In this document: one piece after another, positions 7,763 to 16,542 of the stretch
Position numbering within the stretch: the first letter of the stretch is position 1
How the letters are laid out: the number at the start of each line of letters is the position of its first letter
Made by a program: the position numbers and the translations under genes
Notes under the pieces: generated by a model
Databases searched by the model: none
What the model was told of the DNA's origin: nothing
Seen by the model: only the letters and a program-made list of their open reading frames with translations
Source: CAVYUC01 sp963783085
Lineage (GTDB): Bacteria; Bacteroidota; Bacteroidia; Bacteroidales; Prolixibacteraceae
Direction: 5' to 3'
NCBI GenBank assembly: GCA_963783085.1
Contig: CAWAMJ010000013.1
Coordinates: forward strand, 1 to 64,000
Length of the DNA: 64,000 bases

Positions 7763-8894
7763 TACCCTGGGAGAAGCGATCAGGCGGTTTCTTCCCGCTT
7801 TGCTGAAGGAACGGGGCGTTTCCGGGCACCAGTTAAAGGTATTGCGGGCACTGGCCGGTTGCCGTACCCCCGAACTGGGAGGTTCGGCCATGGTATGCAG
7901 CGATTGTGGTTCAGTACATTACGTGCTGCACAGTTGCCGCAACCGGCATTGCCCCCGTTGCCAGGGCATCGACAAGGAATTGTGGGTGGAAGCCCGGAAA
8001 CAGGAACTGTTGCCGGTTAAATATTTTCATGTGGTGTTTACCGTACCGCACGAATTACTGGAACTGTTCCGTTTTAACCGCAAGGTGATGTACAACCTGC
8101 TGTTTGAAAAATCGTGGGAAACCCTGTGCCTGTTTTCCAAAGACCCAAAACTGCTCGGGGCACAACCGGGGGCAATCGCTATTTTGCACACCTGGGACCA
8201 ACAGCTTAGGTTTCACCCGCATGTGCATTTGATTGTCCCGGCCGGGGGAATCGATAAAAACGGGAAATGGAAAAACAGCAAACAAAACGGCAACTTTTTG
8301 TTCGATGTAAAACAGATGTCGGCAAAGTTTAGTGCACGTTTTGCAAAAAAGCTGCGCAGGCTGAAACGACAGGGGAAAATAAAAAAGTTTGTACCGCGTG
8401 ACCTGATTAAAAAGCCCTGGGTGGTATATGCCAAACAAGCTTTTGGTTCTCCTGAAAGTGTGGTGGAATATCTTGGCCGGTATACTCACCGGGTAGCCAT
8501 TTCCAATGCACGTATTCTGAAAGTAACCGAAAGCCACGTTACTTTTAGCTGGTGCGACCGCGAAAATGGTTACCAAAAGAAAACCGAAACCATTCCAGGC
8601 ACAGAATTCCTGAAACGGTTCCTCGACCATATTGTGCCGCCTTATGTCCGGAGGATACGCCACTTGGGGTTTTTAAGCGCCCGTAGCAAAAAGCAAAGCC
8701 TGGCAGCTATCCTGGAAAGTCTTGGGGAAGAGCAGGAACAGGCCCCACCACTTTCGCGGGCACAGGTGCTGGAATTACGCTTTGGCGAACGCTCGCAGCT
8801 GAAATGTCGCGATTGCGGGGGAGAACTGCAACTATTGGAAACCTGGCCCAAAGAACGGGCGCCCCCGGCAAATGTAAAGACCGAAATCGGTTAA
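7749..8894 (+). CDS. IS91-family (HUH) transposase
   Basis: This 381-residue rolling-circle transposase begins with a zinc-binding region (CSDCGS...CRNRHCPRC, about residues 54-82). The HUH motif follows (HPHVHLIVPAGG) and then the catalytic tyrosine region (YLGRYTHRVAIS). The chosen ATG at 7749 (MSQDNTLGEAIRRFL) overlaps the end of the recombinase gene. A frame open further upstream would only extend into that gene. A CxxC pair near the C terminus (CRDCGGELQL) may bind a second zinc. This copy is uninterrupted and could be active. Confidence 0.9.
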   Translation: MSQDNTLGEAIRRFLPALLKERGVSGHQLKVLRALAGCRTPELGGSAMVCSDCGSVHYVLHSCRNRHCPRCQGIDKELWVEARKQELLPVKYFHVVFTVPHELLELFRFNRKVMYNLLFEKSWETLCLFSKDPKLLGAQPGAIAILHTWDQQLRFHPHVHLIVPAGGIDKNGKWKNSKQNGNFLFDVKQMSAKFSARFAKKLRRLKRQGKIKKFVPRDLIKKPWVVYAKQAFGSPESVVEYLGRYTHRVAISNARILKVTESHVTFSWCDRENGYQKKTETIPGTEFLKRFLDHIVPPYVRRIRHLGFLSARSKKQSLAAILESLGEEQEQAPPLSRAQVLELRFGERSQLKCRDCGGELQLLETWPKERAPPANVKTEIG

Positions 8895-9164
8895 CTCCTG
8901 ACATTTTGATTTTAAACTGATGCGGTGCCTCCGGCGACGCAACCAGAAAAGGTATGCCTGTTGGTGTGAACTTTTGATAAAAACTGAACATGGAAATGAA
9001 AAACAAATCAGAACGGCAGAATTTATATTGAAATATGCCTGGGAAACTGGAAAATTAGCCGAAGAAAACCTGAAAACCAGGCCGTGGATAAAATCCAAAA
9101 AACCGATTTAAAACACTATAAGCAAAACATTAATTATTAGCGGTTAAAACGAGGTGAAGTTTAG

Positions 9165-9228
9165 TTCAACATACCCTCTAATGTAAAGCGTATGCAAGCA
9201 ACGCTTTATTAGAGGCTAATTGTTAGCA
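9165..9228 (-). repeat. attC-like site 5 (short type)
   Basis: Arms CTCTAATGTAAAGCG (9176-9190) and CGCTTTATTAGAG (9202-9214) form a hairpin with an 11-base loop. It is flanked by cores TTCAAC (9165-9170) and AATTGTTAGC (9218-9227). The short length and the AATTGTTAG end strongly resemble classical integron attC sites. It lies right after the stop of the HEPN-like gene. A nearly identical site is at 12589-12652. Confidence 0.75.
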
Positions 9229-9238
9229 ACAGTATTTT

Positions 9239-10048
9239 TTATATTGTCCATTTAAATACAAATTTTCCATCTACTTCAAATGGTTTTACTTTGATTGATA
9301 ATCCTCCCTTTTTTAAATCTAACTCATATTCCAAGTCTATATTTATTTTGGGTTTGGGATTAAATTGTTTGACAGGAAATATTCCATTAGTCTTTTCTAA
9401 AGGTTTCAATTTGCTATTGTCAATTTCAAGGTTGAATGCCGTTAGTCCACTTTCACATAATGTCCAATAGCTATTATTCTCAAGTTTGAATAAGGGGATT
9501 TCGAAGCCAGGCATTGTCTCGTAAATGTATAAACCAGTCAAAGTTTCATTCTTTGTTAGTTTAACTGTCGAAGGACTTTCAGGTGTTTGGTTTAACTGCG
9601 AGAATTCATTTATTAGTTGGTCAATGTTTAGCCCTTTCTCAATTAGATATTTATTGTTTTGGTCTTTAATTATCTCATTTAGATTATCAAAGTAAGCAGT
9701 AAGTTCATCAAGTTCTGTAAATATCTTATGCCTTAAATCATCTCGATTAAACTCAATTGCTCTGTCCCACCAATAGTTATGTGCAAGCCAGTCTCTTTTT
9801 GTATGAAAGGTTTCAATTTTATCAATTATTTCTTCGCTAAATATTTTTCTTTCGATTATTTCTCTTTTTATTTGTCCCAGCGTTAATTGGGACTTTTCAG
9901 CTAACAACTCGTCATAGCGTGATTTTGTCAGGTTCTCATAACTAGAAATTAGTGAATTTAAAATACTTTTTTCTACAGTTTGAACAACATAAATTGCTCT
10001 CCCAAAGTAGGCAAAACACTCTTTAATATCAGTCTCTTTATCTTTCAT
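9239..10048 (-). CDS. HEPN-like domain protein, cassette gene of unknown role
   Basis: This 269-residue protein begins at the ATG at 10048; the frame upstream only reads through attC-like site 6. The N-terminal ~130 residues are helical and contain RDWLAH (R85-H90), which fits the R-x4-6-H motif of HEPN RNases, set in KRDWLAHNYW as in HEPN proteins of toxin and defence systems. The C-terminal half is beta-rich (ENSYWTLCESGLTAFNLEI, VKPFEVDGKFVFKW) and not recognised. Only about eight bases separate the start from the attC-like site, so no own promoter fits. A toxin or abortive-infection role is possible but unproven. Confidence 0.6.
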   Translation of the reverse strand: MKDKETDIKECFAYFGRAIYVVQTVEKSILNSLISSYENLTKSRYDELLAEKSQLTLGQIKREIIERKIFSEEIIDKIETFHTKRDWLAHNYWWDRAIEFNRDDLRHKIFTELDELTAYFDNLNEIIKDQNNKYLIEKGLNIDQLINEFSQLNQTPESPSTVKLTKNETLTGLYIYETMPGFEIPLFKLENNSYWTLCESGLTAFNLEIDNSKLKPLEKTNGIFPVKQFNPKPKINIDLEYELDLKKGGLSIKVKPFEVDGKFVFKWTI

Positions 10049-10056
10049 AATATTGT

Positions 10057-10189
10057 TGCTAACGGTTGGTACATGTTGTCGGGGCGGATTTCGGAGAGCG
10101 TTCCTGTCCGAAGGACACGGAACTGCGATGCGAGAATCCACAGTTGGCGTACCACCAAACCCCGCCCTGCAATATGTACTTTGTTGAAC
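10057..10189 (-). repeat. attC-like site 6 (long type, intact)
   Basis: Left arm CTAACGGTTGGTACATG (from 10059) and right arm CAATATGTACTTTGTTGAAC (to 10189) pair as an imperfect palindrome. The inner stem is GGGGCGG/CCCCGCC and the loop, about 70 bases, has a smaller hairpin (TCCTGTCCGAAGGACACGGA). It is the intact reference copy of the type that is interrupted in sites 2 and 4. Confidence 0.82.
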
Positions 10190-10284
10190 TAAACCCGCGT
10201 TGCGGGAGCTTATTTCCCAACTAAAATAGGAATAGTTGCAGAGATATATGATTTTGCTGCCATTAATTTTTAAACAAATTTATT

Positions 10285-11180
10285 ATGAGCAGAAAATCTT
10301 ATCTGGAGCAGGCCTGCGAGGCTGTTCCCGAGTTTAAAACCATCAGCGAAAAGTTCCTTCGCAAGTACACCATTGCCGGTAAATCCGAATCGTGCACCCG
10401 CAATTACCTGATGCAAATTTCGAAAATGGTGCTGTATTTTAAATGTTCACCGCTTAGAGTTGTCTATCGACCAGATGGAAGAATACCTTTTCACTATCCG
10501 GCAAAACGAAAAGCCCAGCATGAGTTCATTCAAGCACCTGGTTTACGGATTGCGTACTATGTTTTCGATGTTCAAAAACGAGAAGCTCTACCTGGCCCTT
10601 CCTCCGGTATCGGGCAGTAAAGCATTGCCGGTTGTGTTTTCGAAACCCGAAATCAAACTCATCCTGAAAACGCCCAAACTGTTAAAACACCGGATGTTGT
10701 TTGCCGTTACCTACGATTGCGGCCTCCGTATTTCCGAGGTTCTCAACCTGAAAATAAGTGACATTGATTTTGACCGGCAAGCGGGTACATGTCCGCCAAA
10801 GCAAGCACAAGAAAGACCGTTACGTTCCTGTTTCGCCCCTCACCCTTAAAGGGATAAGAAAGTACCTGGAAGCCTCCAACCCGCAAACCTGGCTTTTTAA
10901 CGGAAAGATTCGCGGGAAGGAAATCAGCCGTGAAGGCATCCGTCATGCTTTCCGTGGGTGTATCAAAAAGACGGGCATCACTAAAAAGGTATGCATCCAT
11001 ACTTTCCGCCACAGTTATGCCACGCACCTGCTGGAAATGGGACTGGACATTGTAAGCGTAAAAAATCAAATGGGGCATGTGGATATCGCCACCACCATGA
11101 TGTACCTGCATATTGCAAAATCGAACCCCATGGCTGGTTTTGCCCCCATGGAAAAGCTTTATGGCAATGTTTCTGGATGA
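10285..11180 (+). pseudogene. Tyrosine recombinase of IS91-like copy 2, two frameshifts
   Basis: The sequence matches the recombinase at 6869-7762 along its whole length. It has an extra base near 10456 (after ...FKCSPL) and another near 10781 (after ...DFDRQ). Without these the protein would be intact, including HTFRHSYATHLLE. It is broken if the sequence is right, but single-base insertions of this kind recur in backbone genes of this window and may be errors. Confidence 0.75.
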
Positions 11181-12315
11181 TACCCTGGGGGAAGTGATCA
11201 GGCGGTTTCTTCCCGCTTTGCTGAAGGAACGGGGCGTTTCCGGGCACCAGTTAAAGGTATTGCGGGCACTGGCCGGTTGCCGTACCCCCGAAATGGGAGG
11301 TTCGGCCATGGTATGCAGCGATTGCGGTTCGGTGCATTACGTGCTGCACAGTTGCCGCAACCGTCATTGCCCGCGTTGCCAGGGCATCGACAAGGAGCTG
11401 TGGGTGGAGGCGCGAAAACAGGAACTGTTGCCGGTCAAATACTTCCATGTGGTGTTTACCGTTCCGCACGAGTTGCTGGAACTGTTCCGTTTCAACCGCG
11501 AAGGTGATGTACAGCCTGCTGTTCGAAAAATCGTGGGAAACCCTGTGCCTGTTTGCCCGTGACCCCAAACTCCTCGGGGCACAACCGGGGGCAATCGCTA
11601 TTTTGCACACCTGGGACCAACAGCTTCGGTTCCACCCGCATGTGCATTTGATTGTACCGGCCGGGGGAATCGATGAAAACGGGAAATGGAAAAGCAGCAA
11701 GCAGGACGGCGACTTTTTGTTCGATGTCAAACAGATGTCGGCAGTGTTCAGTGCGCGTTTTGCAAAGAAAGCTGCGCAGGCTGAAGCGACAGGGCAAGAT
11801 AAAAAAGCAGGTGCCGCGCGATCTGATTAAAAAGCCCTGGGTGGTGTATGCCAAACAGGCTTTCGGTTCTCCTGAAAGTGTGGTGGAATACCTGGGCAGG
11901 TACACCCACCGGGTGGCCATCTCCAATGCACGTATTCTGAAAGTGACCGACACCCACGTTACGTTTAGCTGGTGCGACCGCGAAAAACGGTTACCAAAAG
12001 AAAACCGAAACCATTCCCGGCGTGGAATTCCTGAAACGTTTTCTCGACCACATTGTGCCGCCTTATTTCCGGAGGATACGCCACCTGGGGTTTTTGGCGC
12101 CGCGCAGCAAAAAGCAAAGCCTGGCAGCTATCCGGGAAAGTCTTGGGGAAGAGCAGGAACAGGCCCCACCACTTTCGCGGGCGCAGGTGCTGGAATTACG
12201 CTTTGGCGAACGCTCGCAGCTGAAATGTCGCGATTGCGGGGGAGAACTGCAATTATTGGAAACCTGGCCCAAAGACCGGGCGCCCCCGGCAAATGTAAAA
12301 GCCGAAATCGGTTAA
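11167..12315 (+). pseudogene. IS91-family transposase of copy 2, three frameshifts
   Basis: This is the counterpart of the transposase at 7749-8894. Extra bases occur near 11500, 11769 and 11987. The zinc region, the HPHVHLIVPAGG motif and the YLGRYTHRVAIS region are each preserved in their own frame, so the loss of frame is recent or technical. Confidence 0.75.
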
Positions 12316-12588
12316 CTCCTGACATTTTGAATTTTAAACTGATGCGGTGCCTCCGGCGACGCAACCAGAAAAGGTATGCCTGTTGGTGTAAACTTTTGAT
12401 AAAAACTGAACATGGAAATGAAAAACAATATCAGAACGGCAGAATTTATTTTGAAATATGCCTGGCAAACTGGAGAATTAGCCGAAGAAAGCCGGAAAAC
12501 CAGGCCGTGGATAAAATCCAAAAAACCGATTTAAAACACTATAAGCAAAGCATTAATTATCAGCTGGTTAAAACGAGGTGAAGTTTAG

Positions 12589-12652
12589 TTCAACACACCC
12601 TCTAATGTAAAGCGTATGCAAGCAACGCTTTATTAGAGGCTAATTGTTACCA
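12589..12652 (-). repeat. attC-like site 7 (short type)
   Basis: This is nearly identical to site 5: arms CTCTAATGTAAAGCG and CGCTTTATTAGAG, right end AATTGTTACC, left core TTCAAC shared with the IS91-like end. It directly follows the stop of the membrane-protein cassette gene at 12665. It is therefore attached to a different gene from site 5 but touches an IS91-like copy in the same way. Confidence 0.75.
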
Positions 12653-12664
12653 ATAGTTTTTTAT

Positions 12665-13228
12665 TCATTTTTTCTTTTCTTCTATAATTTTCTGGTCTCT
12701 CAATATTAACCTGAGATGCGAGTGCATCATTATAAGTCCAAAAGGATAAAACGATAATGTAAATACAGTAACAAAATAGTCCCAAAGATTTGGCTCTGGT
12801 TTGTTGTCGTAAAATTTAAATTTTTTTGTCACTTGGATTACTACATAAAAGAATGAAAAGGTCAATATTGCACCTATAAAAATGCTTATTATCATAGGGA
12901 TGACATAATCCTCTTGGGCAAAGTCCATCATGAATACTAAAACAAATACTAAATAAGCTGCGAGTATTGCTATTAAGTGAAGTTTGGATTTTTTCAAATT
13001 ACTTCTCAGACCATTCTTCGAGTCAATAATATCAAATCCTTTTAATAATAAGAATATCCAAAATAAGTACCCCCCAATGATTCCAATTATTACAAATCCA
13101 AATCCAAATGATATTAAGGACTCAGGGACGAGTTGACCCCAAATAATAAAAACACTAATTGAAAGCGCAATTGCAGCGATATGAAATAAAAAGAATTTTG
13201 CTGGTTTTATATGTAGTAGTTTATTCAT
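12665..13228 (-). CDS. Membrane protein with about four TM segments, cassette gene
   Basis: This is a 187-residue integral membrane protein of unknown function. Hydrophobic segments are seen at about residues 15-35, 40-62, 83-103 and 110-132, with a charged loop (KNGLRSNLKKSK) and a lysine-rich tail (KIIEEKKK). The start is the ATG at 13228; the longer frame would start inside attC-like site 8. No family is recognised. The start lies 13 bases from the attC-like site, so transcription must come from upstream. Confidence 0.65.
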   Translation of the reverse strand: MNKLLHIKPAKFFLFHIAAIALSISVFIIWGQLVPESLISFGFGFVIIGIIGGYLFWIFLLLKGFDIIDSKNGLRSNLKKSKLHLIAILAAYLVFVLVFMMDFAQEDYVIPMIISIFIGAILTFSFFYVVIQVTKKFKFYDNKPEPNLWDYFVTVFTLSFYPFGLIMMHSHLRLILRDQKIIEEKKK

Positions 13229-13240
13229 TTCAAAATTATT

Positions 13241-13371
13241 GGTAACGGTTACGTGCAAGTTTTCGGCCCGGATGCGTTTGATTTATTTTCAACATACTAC
13301 AAAATATTTAGCGTTACGAAATACATGAATTTACAGCCGAAACCGGGATGAAATTTGCACAATGTTATGGG
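13241..13371 (-). repeat. attC-like site 8
   Basis: Left arm GTAACGGTTACGTGCAAG and right arm AATTTGCACAATGTTATGG enclose a loop that is largely the same as that of site 3 (shared TTTGATTTATTTTCAA and ATACATGAATTTAC stretches). It follows the PorT-like cassette gene. Confidence 0.82.
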
Positions 13372-13383
13372 CTGGTTTTTGAT

Positions 13384-14064
13384 TTATTCTGTTTTTCCAA
13401 ATTTATATTCTACAGAAATTCCCATAACTTGATTTGTTGCTTTCGTGGCATTATTTATATATTTAAATACATTCACGTCGGCTAATCCTAAACTGTAATT
13501 TACTCCGATTTGAAAAGATTTTAAAATTATACCCGCTCCGGCAGTCAATCCGTAATCAAACTTTTTTAAATCACCTTCTTCCTCGTTTGAACCAAACTTT
13601 ACATCAAGTTCATGCAATTTTGGTGTACCTCCAGTCTCACTTTCGTTTTCATATGTCCCACTCAATCCCATACTAACATAAGGGCCCAACACTCCAAAAA
13701 TTTTTGATTGTCCTACATCTGTGGATAATTTTGCTGTCAATGGAAGATCGACATAAAGCAAATTCAATTTTTTATTTTGTTTTATAAACTCGTTTAAATA
13801 TTCTTGTTCTTTCTTTAGTTTAACTCCTTTCGTTGAAAATAAAAGTCCAGATTCAAACGAGAAAATTTCATTTATTGGAACTTCTACTGTTGGTCCGATT
13901 TGAAATCCAGGATTTATATGTGAATTCTCACTGTCCGAAGAAATATATTTTATTTGCATAGATGATGAGTGCAAACCTGCTCTCAACCCAAATGTCTGTG
14001 AAATAGCGTTTAATCCCAAAAAAAGGGAAATTATCAAAATTGTAAGTGTAATTAAATTTTTCAT
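13384..14064 (-). CDS. PorT-like outer-membrane beta-barrel protein, cassette gene
   Basis: This is a 226-residue secreted protein with a clear signal peptide (NLITLTILIISLFLGLNAIS). It is followed by alternating strands (FGLRAGLHSS, FSFESGLLFSTKGV, YVDLPLTAKL, GVLGPYVSMGLSG, FDYGLTAGAGI, IGVNYSLGLADV) and ends in an aromatic/charged strand (VMGISVEYKFGK). This is the pattern of outer-membrane beta-barrel (PorT/OMP_b-brl_2) proteins. Such proteins are usual for Bacteroidota, but as integron cargo an envelope protein is notable. Role unknown. Confidence 0.75.
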   Translation of the reverse strand: MKNLITLTILIISLFLGLNAISQTFGLRAGLHSSSMQIKYISSDSENSHINPGFQIGPTVEVPINEIFSFESGLLFSTKGVKLKKEQEYLNEFIKQNKKLNLLYVDLPLTAKLSTDVGQSKIFGVLGPYVSMGLSGTYENESETGGTPKLHELDVKFGSNEEEGDLKKFDYGLTAGAGIILKSFQIGVNYSLGLADVNVFKYINNATKATNQVMGISVEYKFGKTE

Positions 14065-14111
14065 TGATTATTTTTTTATAGTTTATTAGTACTTTCTTAA
14101 TTTCAAACTTG

Positions 14112-14301
14112 CCCATAACGGTTTATGTAAGTGGAGTGCGGGATTAAAAGTGAGAACTTTCAAACTCGCACGGAGCCAATTCGTTTATTCAATATTTCAA
14201 ATTTTCCGTCAATCGTCAAAGACGAATTGGCGGTGTTGCAACAACGAGCCGCAGTTGGATTACCCACTGAAACCCGCATTACATTTACATTTTGTTACCT
14301 G
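14112..14301 (-). repeat. attC-like site 9
   Basis: Left arm CATAACGGTTTATGTAAGTG (from 14114) with GTGCGGG, and right arm CCCGCATTACATTTACATTT with GTTACC (to 14299), form the palindrome. The roughly 130-base loop contains its own stem (CCAATTCGT / ACGAATTGG). It follows the secreted-protein cassette at 14310. Confidence 0.78.
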
Positions 14302-14309
14302 CTGGGTTT

Positions 14310-15332
14310 TTATATATCAATAATTTCATGTCTAATCTTTCCAAACTTATTACTAATTGTTAGTACAATTTTTGAACTGTCTGGAATTAATGAAAGACGT
14401 TTTATTTCTTGGTTTTTATAATGTTTATACTTGATTTTATTTGTATTTACCGTAGAATTAAAGATATCAGGTCTATCTTGTTTTATATGGAAATATGAAG
14501 GCTTAATTTCAAAAATCCCAAATCCTTTCTCTTTACTTGCAATAATGATTTTATCACCAACTATAAGAAAATCATTAAACGTATAGTAATCTTTTCTATC
14601 TGAATCCGTCGAAATTGCAAAACTCCCCGATAAGTCAAGGTTGTTATAAATGGTAATATGTTCAGAAGAACCATAACCGCCAAAAGTGCCAGAAATCAAA
14701 CCGAGATATTTTGGAGTAATTCTACCTCCATAAATACTTTCATAAGTACCATTTGATTTCAATTCCTTAAAGTGTGAATAAGAAAGTTTACCCGTTGAAG
14801 TTAATTTGTAGAATAGTAAATATTTGGGAATAACAATATTGTCAATTGCAATAAGCAAGCTGTCATTTAAAACAAGGTCATCAACTGCTTTGCCAGGTAA
14901 AAGGACTTCTACAGGGATTTCAAGTTTATACCATTTCTTTGTTTGAAAATAATATTGAATGAGCATTTCTTTTCCCATTTCACCGCCTACAAATAGATTG
15001 TCATCATTTAATATGATGGTTTTAGGTTTAAGGTCAAATGGAATAGTTAAATCAATTTGTTTTGAAGTTTCAATTTCAAACAATGAGATAATATTTCTTG
15101 ACGTATCAAGTATTGCAACTTTATATTTCTGGTCTGTTGCATAAATTGATTTTTCATTAATCGAATATGATTCTTTTTCCTTTAATTCCCCATTTTCAAA
15201 TGTGTTTAAAGAAATTGTTTTTTTGTCTTTTTGCAGTATAAAATAATTTCCTTCTTTTAGTCCATTTTGTCCAAATGTTGGCACAGACAAAAAAATGGTA
15301 AAAAGTGATATTATCAATATTCTCATTGTCAT
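14310..15332 (-). CDS. Secreted protein of unknown function, cassette gene
   Basis: This 340-residue protein has a signal peptide (ILIISLFTIFLSVPTFGQ). The mature part is rich in short beta strands with repeated patterns such as KTIILNDDNLFVGGEM and DFLIVGDKIIIASKEKGFGIFEI, which suggests a beta-propeller, possibly of the 6-bladed kind. No family is recognised. The start may be Met1 or Met3. Only about 24 bases separate it from attC-like site 10. Confidence 0.65.
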   Translation of the reverse strand: MTMRILIISLFTIFLSVPTFGQNGLKEGNYFILQKDKKTISLNTFENGELKEKESYSINEKSIYATDQKYKVAILDTSRNIISLFEIETSKQIDLTIPFDLKPKTIILNDDNLFVGGEMGKEMLIQYYFQTKKWYKLEIPVEVLLPGKAVDDLVLNDSLLIAIDNIVIPKYLLFYKLTSTGKLSYSHFKELKSNGTYESIYGGRITPKYLGLISGTFGGYGSSEHITIYNNLDLSGSFAISTDSDRKDYYTFNDFLIVGDKIIIASKEKGFGIFEIKPSYFHIKQDRPDIFNSTVNTNKIKYKHYKNQEIKRLSLIPDSSKIVLTISNKFGKIRHEIIDI

Positions 15333-15355
15333 TTTGTGTTCTTTTTTAACCTTGC

Positions 15356-15489
15356 AGGTAACGGTTGGTACATGTTGTCGGGGCGGATTTCGAAGAGCGT
15401 TCCTGTCCGAAGGACACGGAACTGCGAAACGAGAATCCGCAGTTGGCGTACCACCGAACCCCGCCCTGCAATATGTACTTTGTTATGCA
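15356..15489 (-). repeat. attC-like site 10 (long type, intact)
   Basis: Left arm GTAACGGTTGGTACATG and right arm CAATATGTACTTTGTTATGC are the same long type as site 6, and the loop is almost identical. Here the right core is GTTATGC, not GTTGAAC, because no IS91-like element follows. This shows the normal form of the junction. Confidence 0.85.
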
Positions 15490-15499
15490 CCGATTTTTA

Positions 15500-16388
15500 T
15501 CATTTAATTGTCTCTATTATTTCATTTCTTGAACCAATAATAGATTTGTCACAATTTAACAATTGTATCTTATTCATTTTTTTAACCTGGTCATCGCTCA
15601 TAACCATTCTTATAATTCTATTATTTTTTAATAAGTCTTCATTTGGAAAAATTGATAATAAATATTTGTTGCTAATAGGAAGATAATAAGCATTGTTTGT
15701 GTCAAAAGGTATAGTTTGAACTTTATTTATATTAATTGCGAAAACCGGATTGTCTGAAGTTACAAACTCATTTTTGCTTTCTATTTTAAACACATTTATA
15801 TTGTCTTTTTGTTTTATTTCGATTAATCTAAGTGCTGTCTTAAGTTGAGTTAAAACAAATGGAATTCGAGTCTCGTTTTTCTTAGTTTGTTTTAATTCTT
15901 CAATACTTTTCCCTTTGATATTAATTTTATTTCCATTAGAGTCAGTGTAGTAATCTACATTGAATTGCTTACAAATATGATAAACCTTACTTAAACTCTA
16001 GTCATTGAAATTATTTATTTCATTTAACCACTTTTTTGTTCTATAAAACATTGTTATAATGGCTGAAATGATAGATTTTTTATTTTCGGGTGTTACTTCA
16101 AAAATATTGTCATTTGTCAAAATTTCATATAAACTGGGATATTCAACCTCGAAAATGTTAGAATAAATGTTTTCTGATAATTGCCTTGAATCTTGTCTCC
16201 TGTCAATGTATACAAATGATTCTCAGCACATATATTTGTTATGTTACTTTAAATAAGTTATCAATTGATTTATTCTTCAGAATAACATTTACATAAAAAT
16301 CATCATTTTTTTTAAATCCAAAATTCTTTAGATAAGTCCTTGGAACAAAATGCTGTTTTTTTTTTTCTGTTTTTTTTTTCTTATTCAT
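15500..16388 (-). pseudogene. DUF4238-family gene, broken, cassette gene
   Basis: The gene begins at ATG 16388 with a lysine-rich start and KKQHFVPRTYLKNFG, the typical DUF4238 N terminus, and later has NICAENHLYTLTG and FVTSDNPVFAIN, also typical of this family. Two frame changes (near 16245 and 16205) and an in-frame TAG near 15999 interrupt it. The frame changes go in the opposite direction to the one-base insertions elsewhere in the window, so true decay is likely. The function of DUF4238 proteins is not established. Confidence 0.7.
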
Positions 16389-16410
16389 TCTCGAAGGTTT
16401 TCAAATTGGT

Positions 16411-16542
16411 GCATAACGGCCGGGTGCATGTTGCGTTGGGCTTTTTATGCACTGTCCATTCAGGTTACCTGTATGTTTATTAAATGTTCTCATTTTCAAT
16501 TTACTGCCGCCCGCCCAATGCAATATGGCACATTGTTATGGT
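16411..16542 (-). repeat. attC-like site 11
   Basis: Left arm CATAACGGCCGGGTGCATG with TTGCGTTGGGC, and right arm GCCCAATGCAATATGGCAC with ATTGTTATGG, are a near-perfect attC-like palindrome. It is the 3' site of the first gene-less cassette. Confidence 0.85.

Larger units (their letters stand above)
6767..9170 (+). mobile_element. IS91-like element, copy 1 (intact)
   Basis: The element is about 2.4 kb, bounded by the 12-bp inverted repeat GTTGAACTAAAC (6767) / GTTTAGTTCAAC (9170). A short hairpin lies just inside the left end (CCCGCGATGCGGG). It carries a tyrosine recombinase and an HUH transposase gene overlapping by a few codons. Its ends coincide with the core sites of the attC-like palindromes on either side (site 4 and site 5). 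It runs opposite to the cassette genes. A second copy is at 10183-12594. Confidence 0.75.
10183..12594 (+). mobile_element. IS91-like element, copy 2 (frameshifted)
   Basis: This is a second copy of the element at 6767-9170, with the same terminal repeat GTTGAACTAAAC/GTTTAGTTCAAC, the same gene order and the same kind of flanking attC-like sites (6 and 7). It is about eight bases longer than copy 1, and each of the five breaks in its genes is a one-base insertion relative to copy 1. Many silent differences show that the two copies are not a very recent duplication. Confidence 0.75.

Noticed and set aside
8920..9111. 63-codon frame at the end of the IS91-like element
   Set aside because: It is not kept in frame in copy 2 and shows no family resemblance.
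9980..10192. Frames that recur in attC-like loops (also near 2428-2709 and 15295-15507)
   Set aside because: They share the same peptide only because the loop sequence is repeated. They lack starts and ribosome sites.
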